A stretch of DNA of 15,396 nt from Dissophora ornata (lineage: Eukaryota; Mortierellomycota; Mortierellomycetes; Mortierellales; Mortierellaceae). The stretch is taken from positions 1 to 15,396 of the forward strand of contig MU617345.1 in the NCBI GenBank assembly GCA_025201705.1, given 5' to 3'. The position numbers were made by a program, and so were the translations under genes. Below are positions 8,434 through 15,396 of the stretch, one piece after another. The notes under the pieces are model-generated. The model did not search any database. It saw nothing but the letters and a program-made list of their open reading frames with translations, and was not told the DNA's origin. The number at the start of each line of letters is the position of its first letter. Position 1 is the first letter of the stretch.

Positions 8434-9079
8434 CACTAGAACTCTATGGACTTGACCAGAGACCTGGCAGCGTTTTCTTTCTGAGGGGAATAAAGGGAGG
8501 GGCTGGGCGAGCTCCTCGTTTTCTGTCAGACAGGTAGTCCCCCTCCCCTCACCCCAGTTGGGTAGGATGGGTGCGGTGGACGGTGAGCAAATGGCAATAG
8601 GGGCATTGAAGTGATTTAAGTGGCTCTCAACATGGACCCGACACACGCAACCACGCACGCACGCGAGACATGCGACAGTGACAACAGGAATGTACTGACC
8701 CTGTGTGTGGTAGAGGGCGGCCCGCTCCTCCTGCTCCTCCTCCTCCCCCCTCCTCGGCTAGGAATATTTCCGGGCCCGCTTGTGCAGCCTTGGCCGTAAA
8801 CAGGTCATTCATGCTCTGTACACCCGGCGATGAGCAAAATACGGAAAAAGAAGACCACAGGCAGGTCCGTCGGATACGCACTTGACACCGATTTCTGCGT
8901 TTGTTTCGTTTTATTTTTGTTTTTTTGGATTTTTCCATTTGTTATTATGTTAGTCTATTATGTTATTACATCGTTGTCGCACTCTCGTCATTGGCCTGAG
9001 AGTTGTCTGCGCATGCCATGTCTTACCCGCCCTTCGAAGCCCCGTCGTTGCGGCGAGGCCCATGCCTTTGCCGCCCTCC
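8434..9079. other. Non-coding spacer upstream of the first membrane-protein gene
   Basis: About 650 bp with no credible gene. It holds a CA/CG-rich stretch (about 8639-8665), a run of CTC triplets near 8725-8755 and a T-rich block near 8905-8940. The part next to 9080 is presumed to be upstream promoter for the gene starting at 9364. Confidence 0.5.
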
Positions 9080-9086
9080 TATAAAA
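9080..9086 (+). promoter_or_regulatory. TATA box of the 434-aa membrane-protein gene
   Basis: TATAAAA in a CT-rich setting, 284 bp before the ATG. If used, it would give a leader of roughly 250 nt that is strongly pyrimidine-rich. Confidence 0.55.
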
Positions 9087-9228
9087 GCCGTGCGATCTGC
9101 TCCCCTCCCGCCCTTCTCCGCGTGCATCCCATTCTCCCTCGAGTTTTGCAGTCGTCGTCTTCTTTTGCTCGTCAACTTTTCTTACTCTTCTCTCCTTCTT
9201 GTCTACCTGTTTCCCTCCATCGCTTCTA

Positions 9229-9312
9229 ATGCACACTCGCGCCCCGGCGTTCTTCTCGACACCACAGCACTACCAGACACAGGTCTCACCACCCTTCTTG
9301 TTCTTCTCCTAG
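9229..9312 (+). CDS. Candidate upstream ORF (27 aa) in the leader
   Basis: The only ATG seen between the presumed transcription start (TATA at 9080) and the main start at 9364. It encodes a 27-residue peptide starting MHTRAPAFFS and ending at TAG (9310-9312), 51 nt before the main ATG and in the same frame. It might lower translation of the main frame. The tctcctag at its end also resembles a 3' splice site, so a leader intron could remove part of it. Confidence 0.3.
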   Translation: MHTRAPAFFSTPQHYQTQVSPPFLFFS

Positions 9313-9363
9313 ATTGCTTCCGCTGCAATACCCGCTTTTGCTCCCACCGCACACACACCAACC

Positions 9364-10904
9364 ATGCCGACCAACACAACAACAACAACCACAACCTCAA
9401 CCGGGTCGATCAGTCCGACTTCCTCTCTCTCTGCCTCTCCCTCAGTCTCGTCCACCAGCTCCTATACTCTATCAACCACCTCCCCCTCACTCTCCAGTGC
9501 AACCGGCAATGCCACGTTCTCCAACGGCACCAATTCATCCAATACGAACGGACCCGAAAACACCCTCCCTCTTCAGTCGGTCTTTTACATCATCGCCGTT
9601 CTTGGTCTGATAATGGCTATCTTTTACACCATCTATGTTGCCCGCCGAGACCGCCGTCGACGTCGCGCCAACCGAGCAAACGGCGGCAATAGAGATCCAG
9701 AGATGGGCGAGCGTCGAATCAATATCACCTACAGACCTGACTCTGGCGATGAAGGCAAGTATTTCCGGAGATAGATTATTTGCGGGCTGTTGACATCATC
9801 CTGCTGAGCTGCAAAACGGTGTCAAAAAAAAAGGGAAAAAAACAAACACAAACACGCAGGTCCCTGAATGACATCGGCCAACAGAGCGTATTATTACATT
9901 ACCCGATTGTGTGAGCCCTCGTTGTGTTAGAAAACTAACACCCAACGATCATGTCTTTCTTTTTTTGCGTGTTTCGGGTATCGCTTATAGCCGGCCCTCC
10001 CCAGTACACGTCACACATACTGGACCAGCCCTATCTCGATCCAGAGACAACGCTCGTCTACCCGGACCATGTTCATTACGGACCCCAGCAGCAGGGTTTG
10101 ATCCAGCACCTCACTATTTTGGGACAAAACCAGCGAGACCAGCAGGACAGCGACTCGACCAGACCTATCCTCACCACCACCACTACCACAACAACAACCA
10201 CGACCACGACCATGACACTGTCTCCCTCTTCGCGACAATCATCCCCTGTAGAGTCAGAGGACTTGGAAGGTGCTTATGCGTCGACCGCAGAGGGACAAGA
10301 AGAGGCTTTAACTGCGTCGGCCACAGTGACGGAAATCAGCACGCCCGCACCCGCCGCACAGCACCGTGCGTTTTTCACTGGACGGCACATGTCAATCTTA
10401 CGTCTGGGTCTCAGCAACTATCATCGCCATCATAACGACAACGACAATGGTCGCAACAGAAACTCGCGTGTATCCAGTCCATCTTCCTCCAATGCCTCTT
10501 CCAGATCTGCGTCTCCTCTTCGCGGTATGGAAAGTGCTAGTCATAGGAGCTCTATCCTGCCAAACTTGATGACGACATCCTCCAACTCGGCCGATGCAAC
10601 GCCAACACCGACAGCTGCGCAGGAAAACTACATTAGTAATAATACTGACATCAACAACAATCGCAATCACAACAACGCCGGCAGGAACGTCAGCTTCCGC
10701 GAGAGCGTTGTGAGTATTGATACCGTGGGCAGTAGTAGCGCGGTGACGGTGCAGAGTGAGAGCAGTGGGGCTGGTCTGGTGGCAATGCCTCCAGCGCTGC
10801 ATCGACTCCGGAGTTCGGGCCCTCCTCCTTATATCCGTCTGTCGCCAGAAGAGGCACCTGCTCTGCCTCCGTCGTACAACACGGTTACTGCTACTTCCGA
10901 GTAG
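9364..10904 (+). CDS. Single-pass membrane protein with three PPxY motifs (RCR-like?), 2 exons
   Basis: Not recognised as a named gene. Exons 9364-9754 and 9991-10904 join in phase 1 to 434 aa. Residues 1-70 are Ser/Thr-rich with N-glycosylation sequons (N4, N49, N54, N57). One membrane helix spans about 72-93 and is followed by R-R-D-R-R-R-R-R, so the topology should be N-outside, C-inside. No cleavable signal peptide is seen. The 340-residue tail is low in complexity, with a run of 13 Thr (192-204) and Asn/Ser-rich parts. It carries PPQY (133-136) directly after the intron, PPPY (408-411) and PPSY (423-426). PPxY motifs bind WW domains of Rsp5/NEDD4 ubiquitin ligases. The layout recalls Rcr1/Rcr2-type adaptors, with a Mid2-like sensor as an alternative. 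The start context is good (ACCATG). A smaller gene of the same design starts at 13609. Confidence 0.75.
9755..9990 (+). other. GC-AG intron of the 434-aa membrane-protein gene
   Basis: A 236-nt phase-1 intron with donor AG|GCAAGT, the usual strong consensus of GC-type donors. A CTAAC branch element lies near 9934-9938, then a T-rich tract, then acceptor TTATAG. No GT donor close by keeps the frame. Unspliced RNA stops after six extra codons (at 9774), giving a 136-aa form without the PPxY tail. The join creates GCC (Ala) followed by G-P-P-Q-Y. Confidence 0.78.
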
Positions 10905-11035
10905 ACACATTTTTTTTTTTTTTGCATATTCTGGCATCGCTTTGTATCATAGTTCTCATCATAGTGTTCATACCCGTTACCCCCCAACTATTTTCTTTCT
11001 TGTATCTAATCCTCTGTTCAAAAAAAAAAAAGAGG

Positions 11036-11041
11036 AATAAA
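11036..11041 (+). terminator. Polyadenylation signal of the 434-aa membrane-protein gene
   Basis: An AATAAA hexamer 131 nt after the stop codon, preceded by an A-run (about 11021-11031). It is the only canonical signal in the first 200 nt downstream. Confidence 0.6.
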
Positions 11042-11187
11042 CGTGTCATATAAATAGACAGTGAGTGTGCGCGCATCTCTTTTGGAAACAGGGTAGGTAG
11101 GATAGGAGGGAAGGGTCGGCACTTCTCCCGTCGTGCATGTCCGCTCTCCTGTTCTCCGCTCTCAGTTGTGCCCCCTTTTTTTCACTT

Positions 11188-11240
11188 TATGCCGGATATG
11201 GCGAAACGCTACGGCCGAAGGATTAATTATATCCGGCGTA
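11188..11240. repeat. Stem-loop, 12-bp arms with one mismatch
   Basis: Arms tatgccggatat (11188-11199) and atatccggcgta (11229-11240) pair except for one G-T position, around a 29-nt loop. It lies about 150 nt beyond the poly(A) signal of the upstream gene. Function unknown. Confidence 0.7.
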
Positions 11241-11469
11241 CACACACTCTTCCTATCCTTTTTCGCCTTAAAGTTTTTTTTTTCTTTCTCTTCATTAATT
11301 GTCAGCCAAAGCGCATCGAAGCCATCTCGGGGGGATGGTTTTACTAAGGGATGTGGCCCAACAGCCGTTGTTTCTGATCTCGCGTCGGCATGTGCCACAG
11401 AGCATGCGCGCGCGACACATTATTACAAAGATGACTAGCAAAGCGATTGCTGTTTGATACACGTACATA

Positions 11470-11483
11470 TGCACAATTGTGCA
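11470..11483. repeat. 14-bp palindrome
   Basis: tgcacaattgtgca is a perfect palindrome just upstream of the GTT microsatellite. It may be chance or a dimeric binding site. Confidence 0.6.
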
Positions 11484-11493
11484 CGCTGCTGCA

Positions 11494-11520
11494 GTTGTTG
11501 TTGTTGTTGTTGTTGTTGTT
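11494..11520. repeat. GTT trinucleotide microsatellite, nine copies
   Basis: Nine uninterrupted copies of GTT, with no supported coding frame across it. Confidence 0.95.
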
Positions 11521-11770
11521 GATTTTTTTTCATTTTCGTGTGTCGGGCGAGCATAATGTTGATAAACAGATGTCCCTTTAAATTTTAGATCTCTAAAAAA
11601 GCCACTGCGGTTCCACACAGACCGCGCGCCATATCTCCGCCCTCTGTTTCTGGTTACATAATCTTGCCGGTCCCTCTATTCCCTCTATTATGCTTCCCGA
11701 AGTAAATCCCATGACACCATGATACCTGCGCCGCAGTTTCGCAATGCCTGCACCTCCATCAGCGCCATAA

Positions 11771-11792
11771 GGGGAGGGGAGGGGAGGGGGGG
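11771..11792 (+). other. Strong G-quadruplex motif
   Basis: Four G-runs (4, 4, 4 and 7 G) separated by single A residues on the plus strand, matching the pattern of a very stable short-loop G-quadruplex. It begins a G-rich stretch that runs to about 11870. Confidence 0.85.
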
Positions 11793-11827
11793 CGAAGACA
11801 GGGGATAGATGGGCAAGAGTGGAAACA

Positions 11828-11849
11828 GGGAGGGGGGAGGGACAGGGGG
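11828..11849 (+). other. Second G-quadruplex motif
   Basis: G-runs of 3, 6, 3 and 5 separated by A, A and ACA, 35 bp after the first motif and on the same strand. Confidence 0.75.
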
Positions 11850-12305
11850 ACCAAGAGAGGGATGGGGACAACGGAGGCGCGAACAGGGCGTTGGCTTGTT
11901 CGTGTCGCGGCTGTTGTGTCCATCCAGGGGACGCGGCCCATTCGCGTTTGCCTTTGTCAAATGTTTCATTCCTCGGACCCCGAGCGCAACAAAATAAAGA
12001 TGCACGTTTTGCGTCGTCTACGAGAGACAAAAGAGCGATAGAAAGAAGGTCTGTCCCACATGGCGTTGTCACTCGTTTTGTTTTTGTTTTCTTTTTTTTT
12101 TTTTTGTGTGTCCAACAGACCGCCCGCTTGTTCCTCCGAGATTCAAACCATAGACTACCCGTCCTTCCGTTCCCGCCTGCACATATCGCCCCTCCCCCCT
12201 TCCTCCGCCCTACCCTATCGCTCCAAGGGATGTCATGCATATGAGAACGAAATGGCCGTTACAAAAAAAAATTGCAATAATGATTGTCCCTGAAAATCTG
12301 GGACC

Positions 12306-12330
12306 CTCTCTCTGTCTCTCTCTCTCTCTC
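12306..12330. repeat. CT dinucleotide microsatellite
   Basis: A CT run broken once by a G. No gene overlaps it. Confidence 0.85.
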
Positions 12331-13270
12331 CGTTCCCAATTCATTTGCTGCCTTTGCAACAGTGATTTAATATTCGATTGCAACGGCGCCTCCGTTCAAA
12401 AAAAAAATGAAAGAGAGTCCATGTTTGATGAGCAAATAAAGGGATACAGTACAATAGTACGGTAGAAAAGTGAGGGGACGGAAGGAGAGGGAGTAAATCG
12501 TATCGATGGGTGCTAGTCTATGAGTCTGGAAGTCTAGATAACGACACTGGCGCGTAGGTTGTCGCCTTTTTTTTCTTCTTCTTTTTCTCTCCATTCTCCA
12601 AAACAACAAACAAAAGGTCTGGATGTAATCCGCGGTGCAAATTCTCCGCGGCCGGTCTTACATGCAGTGCGACTGAACACATGCTTCCCAGAGGGAGATG
12701 GAATCTAGAAATAGAGGGTGACGGTGGTGCACCACAACGAACACACACACGCACACCCTGCTTCCCGAGGTGTTCTCGTCTTTGGATCAAAGCTAGAACA
12801 ATTGTTTTCTTTATCGCTCAAAGCGCTTTCGGTCGTTCGCTATCCAGGGTGAGCTCTGATCAGCAAGGCGCTCAGCTATAATCAAACGATCCTCTCCCCC
12901 CTTGAAAAAAATAAAAAAGAAGACAGAGTAGAGAGCAAAACTATGCACCACTGGGCATTAAAGAAGAAAAAAAAAGGGATTCGAGGGATTCGAGGGGGAT
13001 TGGTTCGTGTCCATGCGCCAATTGAGACATAAAAAAATATCCCTTTCGCCCGAGCGGAGGGTGTTCCTGGCTTTTGCTAGCTGTGCACAAACTCTTTTTT
13101 TGTTTGTGTTATTTTTTTTGAAAGAGGGAGTAAACAATGATAGGAAGAAGCATAGGGGGGGACTAGAGCATTGATCTTGCAGGTGTGTTCTACCATTCAT
13201 GCCTGCGCAATGGAGGGAAAGGGGTGGGGTTGGGAAGAACATCGACTGGGGGGGTCTTGTTCCGTGGACA

Positions 13271-13279
13271 ATAAATACA
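13271..13279 (+). promoter_or_regulatory. TATA-like element of the 162-aa membrane-protein gene
   Basis: ATAAATACA, followed by a pyrimidine-rich leader without ATG codons down to the start at 13609. The layout parallels the gene at 9364, whose TATA box also lies about 280-340 bp before the start codon. Confidence 0.4.
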
Positions 13280-13430
13280 ACCCATGTCCTCACAAACCGT
13301 TGCATTTTTTTTCTATCCTCTTCACTCCCCAATCCTCTCTTGCTCGCCCCCGCTGCAAACTCTACACATTCAACGGCAGGCGACTTGAGTTCCACACCAA
13401 CATCCTCCCTCCTCATCCTTGCTACCATTC

Positions 13431-13466
13431 TCCTCCTCCTCCTCCTCCTCCTCCTCCTCCTCCTCC
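13431..13466. repeat. TCC trinucleotide microsatellite, twelve copies, in the leader
   Basis: Twelve uninterrupted TCC copies inside the presumed 5' UTR of the gene at 13609. On the opposite strand it yields spurious Arg, Glu or Gly runs in open frames. Confidence 0.95.
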
Positions 13467-13608
13467 TCTCTTGATCCGCACCACTTTTCTCGATACTCAC
13501 CTCTTCTCCATCCCATTATCACCCTCAACAACAACTCACCTTCACCTCTCCCCTTCACTCCAGCACAACCACACCCATCTCCCCCATCCTATACCCCCTC
13601 CCTCACCA

Positions 13609-14232
13609 ATGGATAACAACAACATTAGCAGCGGAGTCTTGATCTATGTAGTTCTACTGGTCGGCCTCCTGGTAGGCTTTGTATACTTTGGACGTGTCTG
13701 CATCGCCAAGCGTCGACTCCTCCGAGACTCAAAGAATCCTGACTTTGAAGGTAAACATGTCCTCCTCGAGCGATCTACATGTTTATGCCAAAAGGCCAAT
13801 CTGTTTTTCCACACGCGTTTTTTTTTTTTCTGTTGTACAACTTCCTAAACACGTTCTTTTTTTTGTGCGACACCTCTTTGTTTAGCCTGCCCTCCAAAGT
13901 ACCTCCAACACCTCGAAGATCTGCAGGTGGTTATCACTCGTCCTCGCACTGTTCCTGCCACAACAACCACACCCTCGTCCTCACCCAACCGCTCCAGCTC
14001 CCCCTCCGCCCCAGCAGCAGCTTTGGTTCGCGGTGAAGGTTACTATATCGTCACACCCCGCACCCATGCACTTTCCCGTACTCCCTCTGCAGGCTCTGCG
14101 GCTTCTGGAAGATCCTTGACCGTTGTCTCACCCAAGCTGCCACAACCATCCCTGTCGTCAACACAACAGGGCGCTGGGGGACAGCAGCCACATCTTCCAT
14201 CGTATGAGGAGCTGTCGCCACGACAAGCCTAA
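13609..14232 (+). CDS. Small single-pass membrane protein with PY motifs (RCR-like?), 2 exons
   Basis: Not recognised as a named gene. Exons 13609-13750 and 13886-14232 join in phase 1 to 162 aa. Only eight residues precede a membrane helix (about 9-30), which is followed by a basic patch (AKRRLLR, 33-39), so the tail should be cytosolic. The intron splits GCC (Ala48). Next come C-P-P-K-Y (49-53) and a Pro/Ser/Thr-rich tail ending with LPSY (151-154), a PY-like variant. Layout, intron phase, the split Ala codon and the PPxY just after the junction match the 434-aa protein encoded at 9364-10904, so the two are probably paralogous; overall sequence likeness outside these points is weak. A role as Rsp5/NEDD4 adaptor of the Rcr1/Rcr2 sort is inferred. 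The start is the first ATG after the TATA-like element. Confidence 0.75.
13751..13885 (+). other. GT-AG intron of the 162-aa membrane-protein gene
   Basis: A 135-nt phase-1 intron with donor AG|GTAAAC and acceptor TTTAG, after a T-rich tract. CTAAA near 13846 is a possible branch site. Unspliced RNA stays open to a stop at 13848, giving a product without any PY motif. Confidence 0.85.
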
Positions 14233-14382
14233 GCTCATACTCCTCCACCTTTTTCCCTATTTTCCTTTTTTTTCTTCCCATGTATCATACCAAAAGAAAG
14301 AAAAGAAGGAAAACCACCCTTTACTCTATTCACACTCGACAAAGAAAAAAAAAACCTGTAAAACTATTATCTCATGTATATA

Positions 14383-14388
14383 AATAAA
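14383..14388 (+). terminator. Polyadenylation signal of the 162-aa membrane-protein gene
   Basis: An AATAAA hexamer 150 nt after the stop codon, just after an A-rich stretch. Confidence 0.6.
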
Positions 14389-14741
14389 CATTAAAAGGGA
14401 TGCAGGTACCATCAACGGCGTTCGTCCCTTGATTTGGTCTAATACCTTGTTTGTCGACAACATCCCCCGCCTCCTTCCCGGAGAAAAGATTGTGGATCAC
14501 CCGTGGACGAGAGAGACGACGCTTTTATTTTTGTTTATTATTGAAATGCGGAAGCAATGTTACAGGAAGGAACCGACTCAACCACGGCTCAATTAAATGC
14601 AAGAAGGCGGTGAGCTGCGGTGGTGGCGGGCGTCCTGCTCAGCCCCCCCAATCTTATCGTCAAAGCTCTTGGAAGATGTTAATTATTTACAATAAACGGC
14701 CCCCTTTGGGAACTCTTGAACAATTTCTGTGCTGGGGTTTG

Positions 14742-14963
14742 TCATCGATCTCGACGTTGTCGATATTGCTCCATAAAATCGTTCATGTCCTCGATCTCGT
14801 CGAAGCAGTGTAAGGCTATTCCTTTACCCTTAAACATGCCGGTATGTTTTTGGAGTTTCTTGGTCAGAATCTGATCACCAGAGAGATCGGTAAAGTGATG
14901 GACGCAGGCATGGGCGATCAAGATGTCAATATTCGTGCGAGAGGGTTGTTTAAATCTTAGATT
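14742..14963 (-). CDS. Possible last exon of an unidentified gene
   Basis: A 73-codon frame open from 14963 to a TGA at 14742-14744, missing a start and so presumably a 3' exon. The translation looks protein-like: D-I-L-I-A-H-A-C-V-H-H-F in the first third, G-M-F-K-G-K-G in the middle, and a charged end (FDEIEDMNDFMEQYRQRRDR). No family was recognised. An acceptor-like CTAAG lies at its upstream edge (near 14956-14960). On the minus strand, AATAAA occurs about 200 nt after the stop (plus-strand tttatt near 14535). Codon use is less GC-rich than in the other genes, so it may be a degraded gene, a mobile-element fragment or chance. Confidence 0.35.
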   Translation of the reverse strand, partial: NLRFKQPSRTNIDILIAHACVHHFTDLSGDQILTKKLQKHTGMFKGKGIALHCFDEIEDMNDFMEQYRQRRDR

Positions 14964-15396
14964 CTACGACAAAGGAATGTGAACGCATAGCATCCAGCTA
15001 ACATGAGAAGCATCGTTAAGAAATGCTATTGTGATCTCGAACGTCATTGCTACTGAATGTCGCCATGTTCACTGCAAGGAATCAAAAAGAACCACAATGA
15101 AGGCGCAAAAAAAAACAAAAGCTCCTTCGACTCTTCAACCAACGAGTGAACAAGGACTTCCCGGGATCGATGTCCGACGCGACTCGGGCTTTGCCATGTT
15201 GCTGTGAAAATTGCATAGTGATCAACTAATGAAAATAAAAGAGACACTTTATTGTGGATGTTCCTATGAGAAACATGTCTAATAAAGGCTTGCTCTTGGT
15301 CTGTCCCCTTGCCACAAAGTGCAAGAGGAGCTGTGCAGAGTACACCACGGGCAGGTGGCAAGCCATCGTACTCCAATACTGGGTGGACAGCCACTT
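14964..15396. other. Right-edge region, coding status unclear
   Basis: Several frames are open at the edge: on the minus strand, 114 codons from 15394 and 56 codons from the edge in another frame; on the plus strand, 40 codons from the ATG at 15275 to the edge. None has a recognisable domain. A good minus-strand acceptor (T-rich tract, then CCTTGCAG) lies near 15076, so upstream exons of the frame at 14742-14963 could be here, but I could not build a consistent gene. Confidence 0.3.

Larger units (their letters stand above)
11042..13270. other. Long spacer without a recognised gene (about 2.2 kb)
   Basis: Both strands were read and no protein with domain-like character was found. Open frames here are driven by simple sequence (Lys, Pro or Ser runs). 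The spacer contains a stem-loop, a GTT microsatellite, a palindrome, two G-quadruplex motifs and a CT run, listed separately. It should also hold the upstream region of the gene at 13609. A non-coding RNA cannot be excluded. Confidence 0.5.

Noticed and set aside
9003..9692. A 229-codon plus-strand frame
   Set aside because: It runs across the TATA box and overlaps the membrane-protein exon in another frame, whose TM segment and basic patch are far more convincing.
11593..12240. A 215-codon open frame on the minus strand
   Set aside because: Its sequence follows from simple DNA: a Lys run from a poly-T tract and Pro/Ser runs from the G-rich tract. No domain, splice pattern or poly(A) signal supports it.
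12960..13010. Possible tRNA B-box-like ggttcg near 13000
   Set aside because: No acceptor stem, A box or cloverleaf could be built around it.
12958..13500. A 180-codon minus-strand frame with a long Arg run
   Set aside because: The Arg run is the TCC microsatellite read backwards. The frame crosses the presumed promoter and leader of the gene at 13609.
15050..15394. A 114-codon minus-strand frame at the right edge
   Set aside because: Its second half translates a T-rich intron-like tract into a Phe/Leu run, and two other frames are open over the same DNA. It was kept only as an unclear region.

Overview
The window is nuclear DNA from a filamentous fungus, most likely an early-diverging one of the Mortierella type. 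That placement is an inference. The evidence is short spliceosomal introns with CTAAC-like branch sites, nucleus-encoded mitochondrial genes with N-terminal presequences, AATAAA-type 3' signals, pyrimidine-rich leaders and compact GC-rich genes separated by simple-sequence-rich spacers. No ribosomal or transfer RNA gene, CRISPR array or intact transposon was recognised.

Left part (1-8050): three genes of mitochondrial character. On the minus strand lies a large pentatricopeptide-repeat (PPR) protein of up to 1261 aa, built on a three-fold internal super-repeat. Next, also on the minus strand, is a four-exon gene for the beta (catalytic) subunit of the mitochondrial processing peptidase (472 aa, intact zinc motif). 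A spacer of about 350 bp separates it from a divergently transcribed two-exon gene for the small cytochrome b subunit of succinate dehydrogenase (SDH4/CybS, 174 aa). In both divergent genes the first intron sits just after the presequence. The processing peptidase would be expected to cleave the presequences of the other two products.

Middle (8040-9080): a non-coding stretch with an imperfect direct repeat of the SDH4 3' signal region, a perfect 26-bp inverted repeat, a 7-bp tandem repeat and an 18-bp palindrome, all within about 400 bp.

Right part (9080-14390): two plus-strand genes for unrecognised single-pass membrane proteins (434 and 162 aa), separated by about 2.4 kb of apparently non-coding DNA. 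They share an unusual layout: a short or Ser/Thr-rich outside segment, one membrane helix, a basic stop-transfer patch, a phase-1 intron splitting an Ala codon, a PPxY motif straight after the intron, and another PY-type motif near the C-terminus. One intron has a GC-AG boundary, the other GT-AG. The layout resembles RCR-type (Rcr1/Rcr2) adaptors of Rsp5/NEDD4 ubiquitin ligases. I regard this pair as the most interesting content of the window.

Far right (14390-15396): a 73-codon minus-strand reading frame that looks like the last exon of an unidentified gene, and ambiguous sequence running off the edge.
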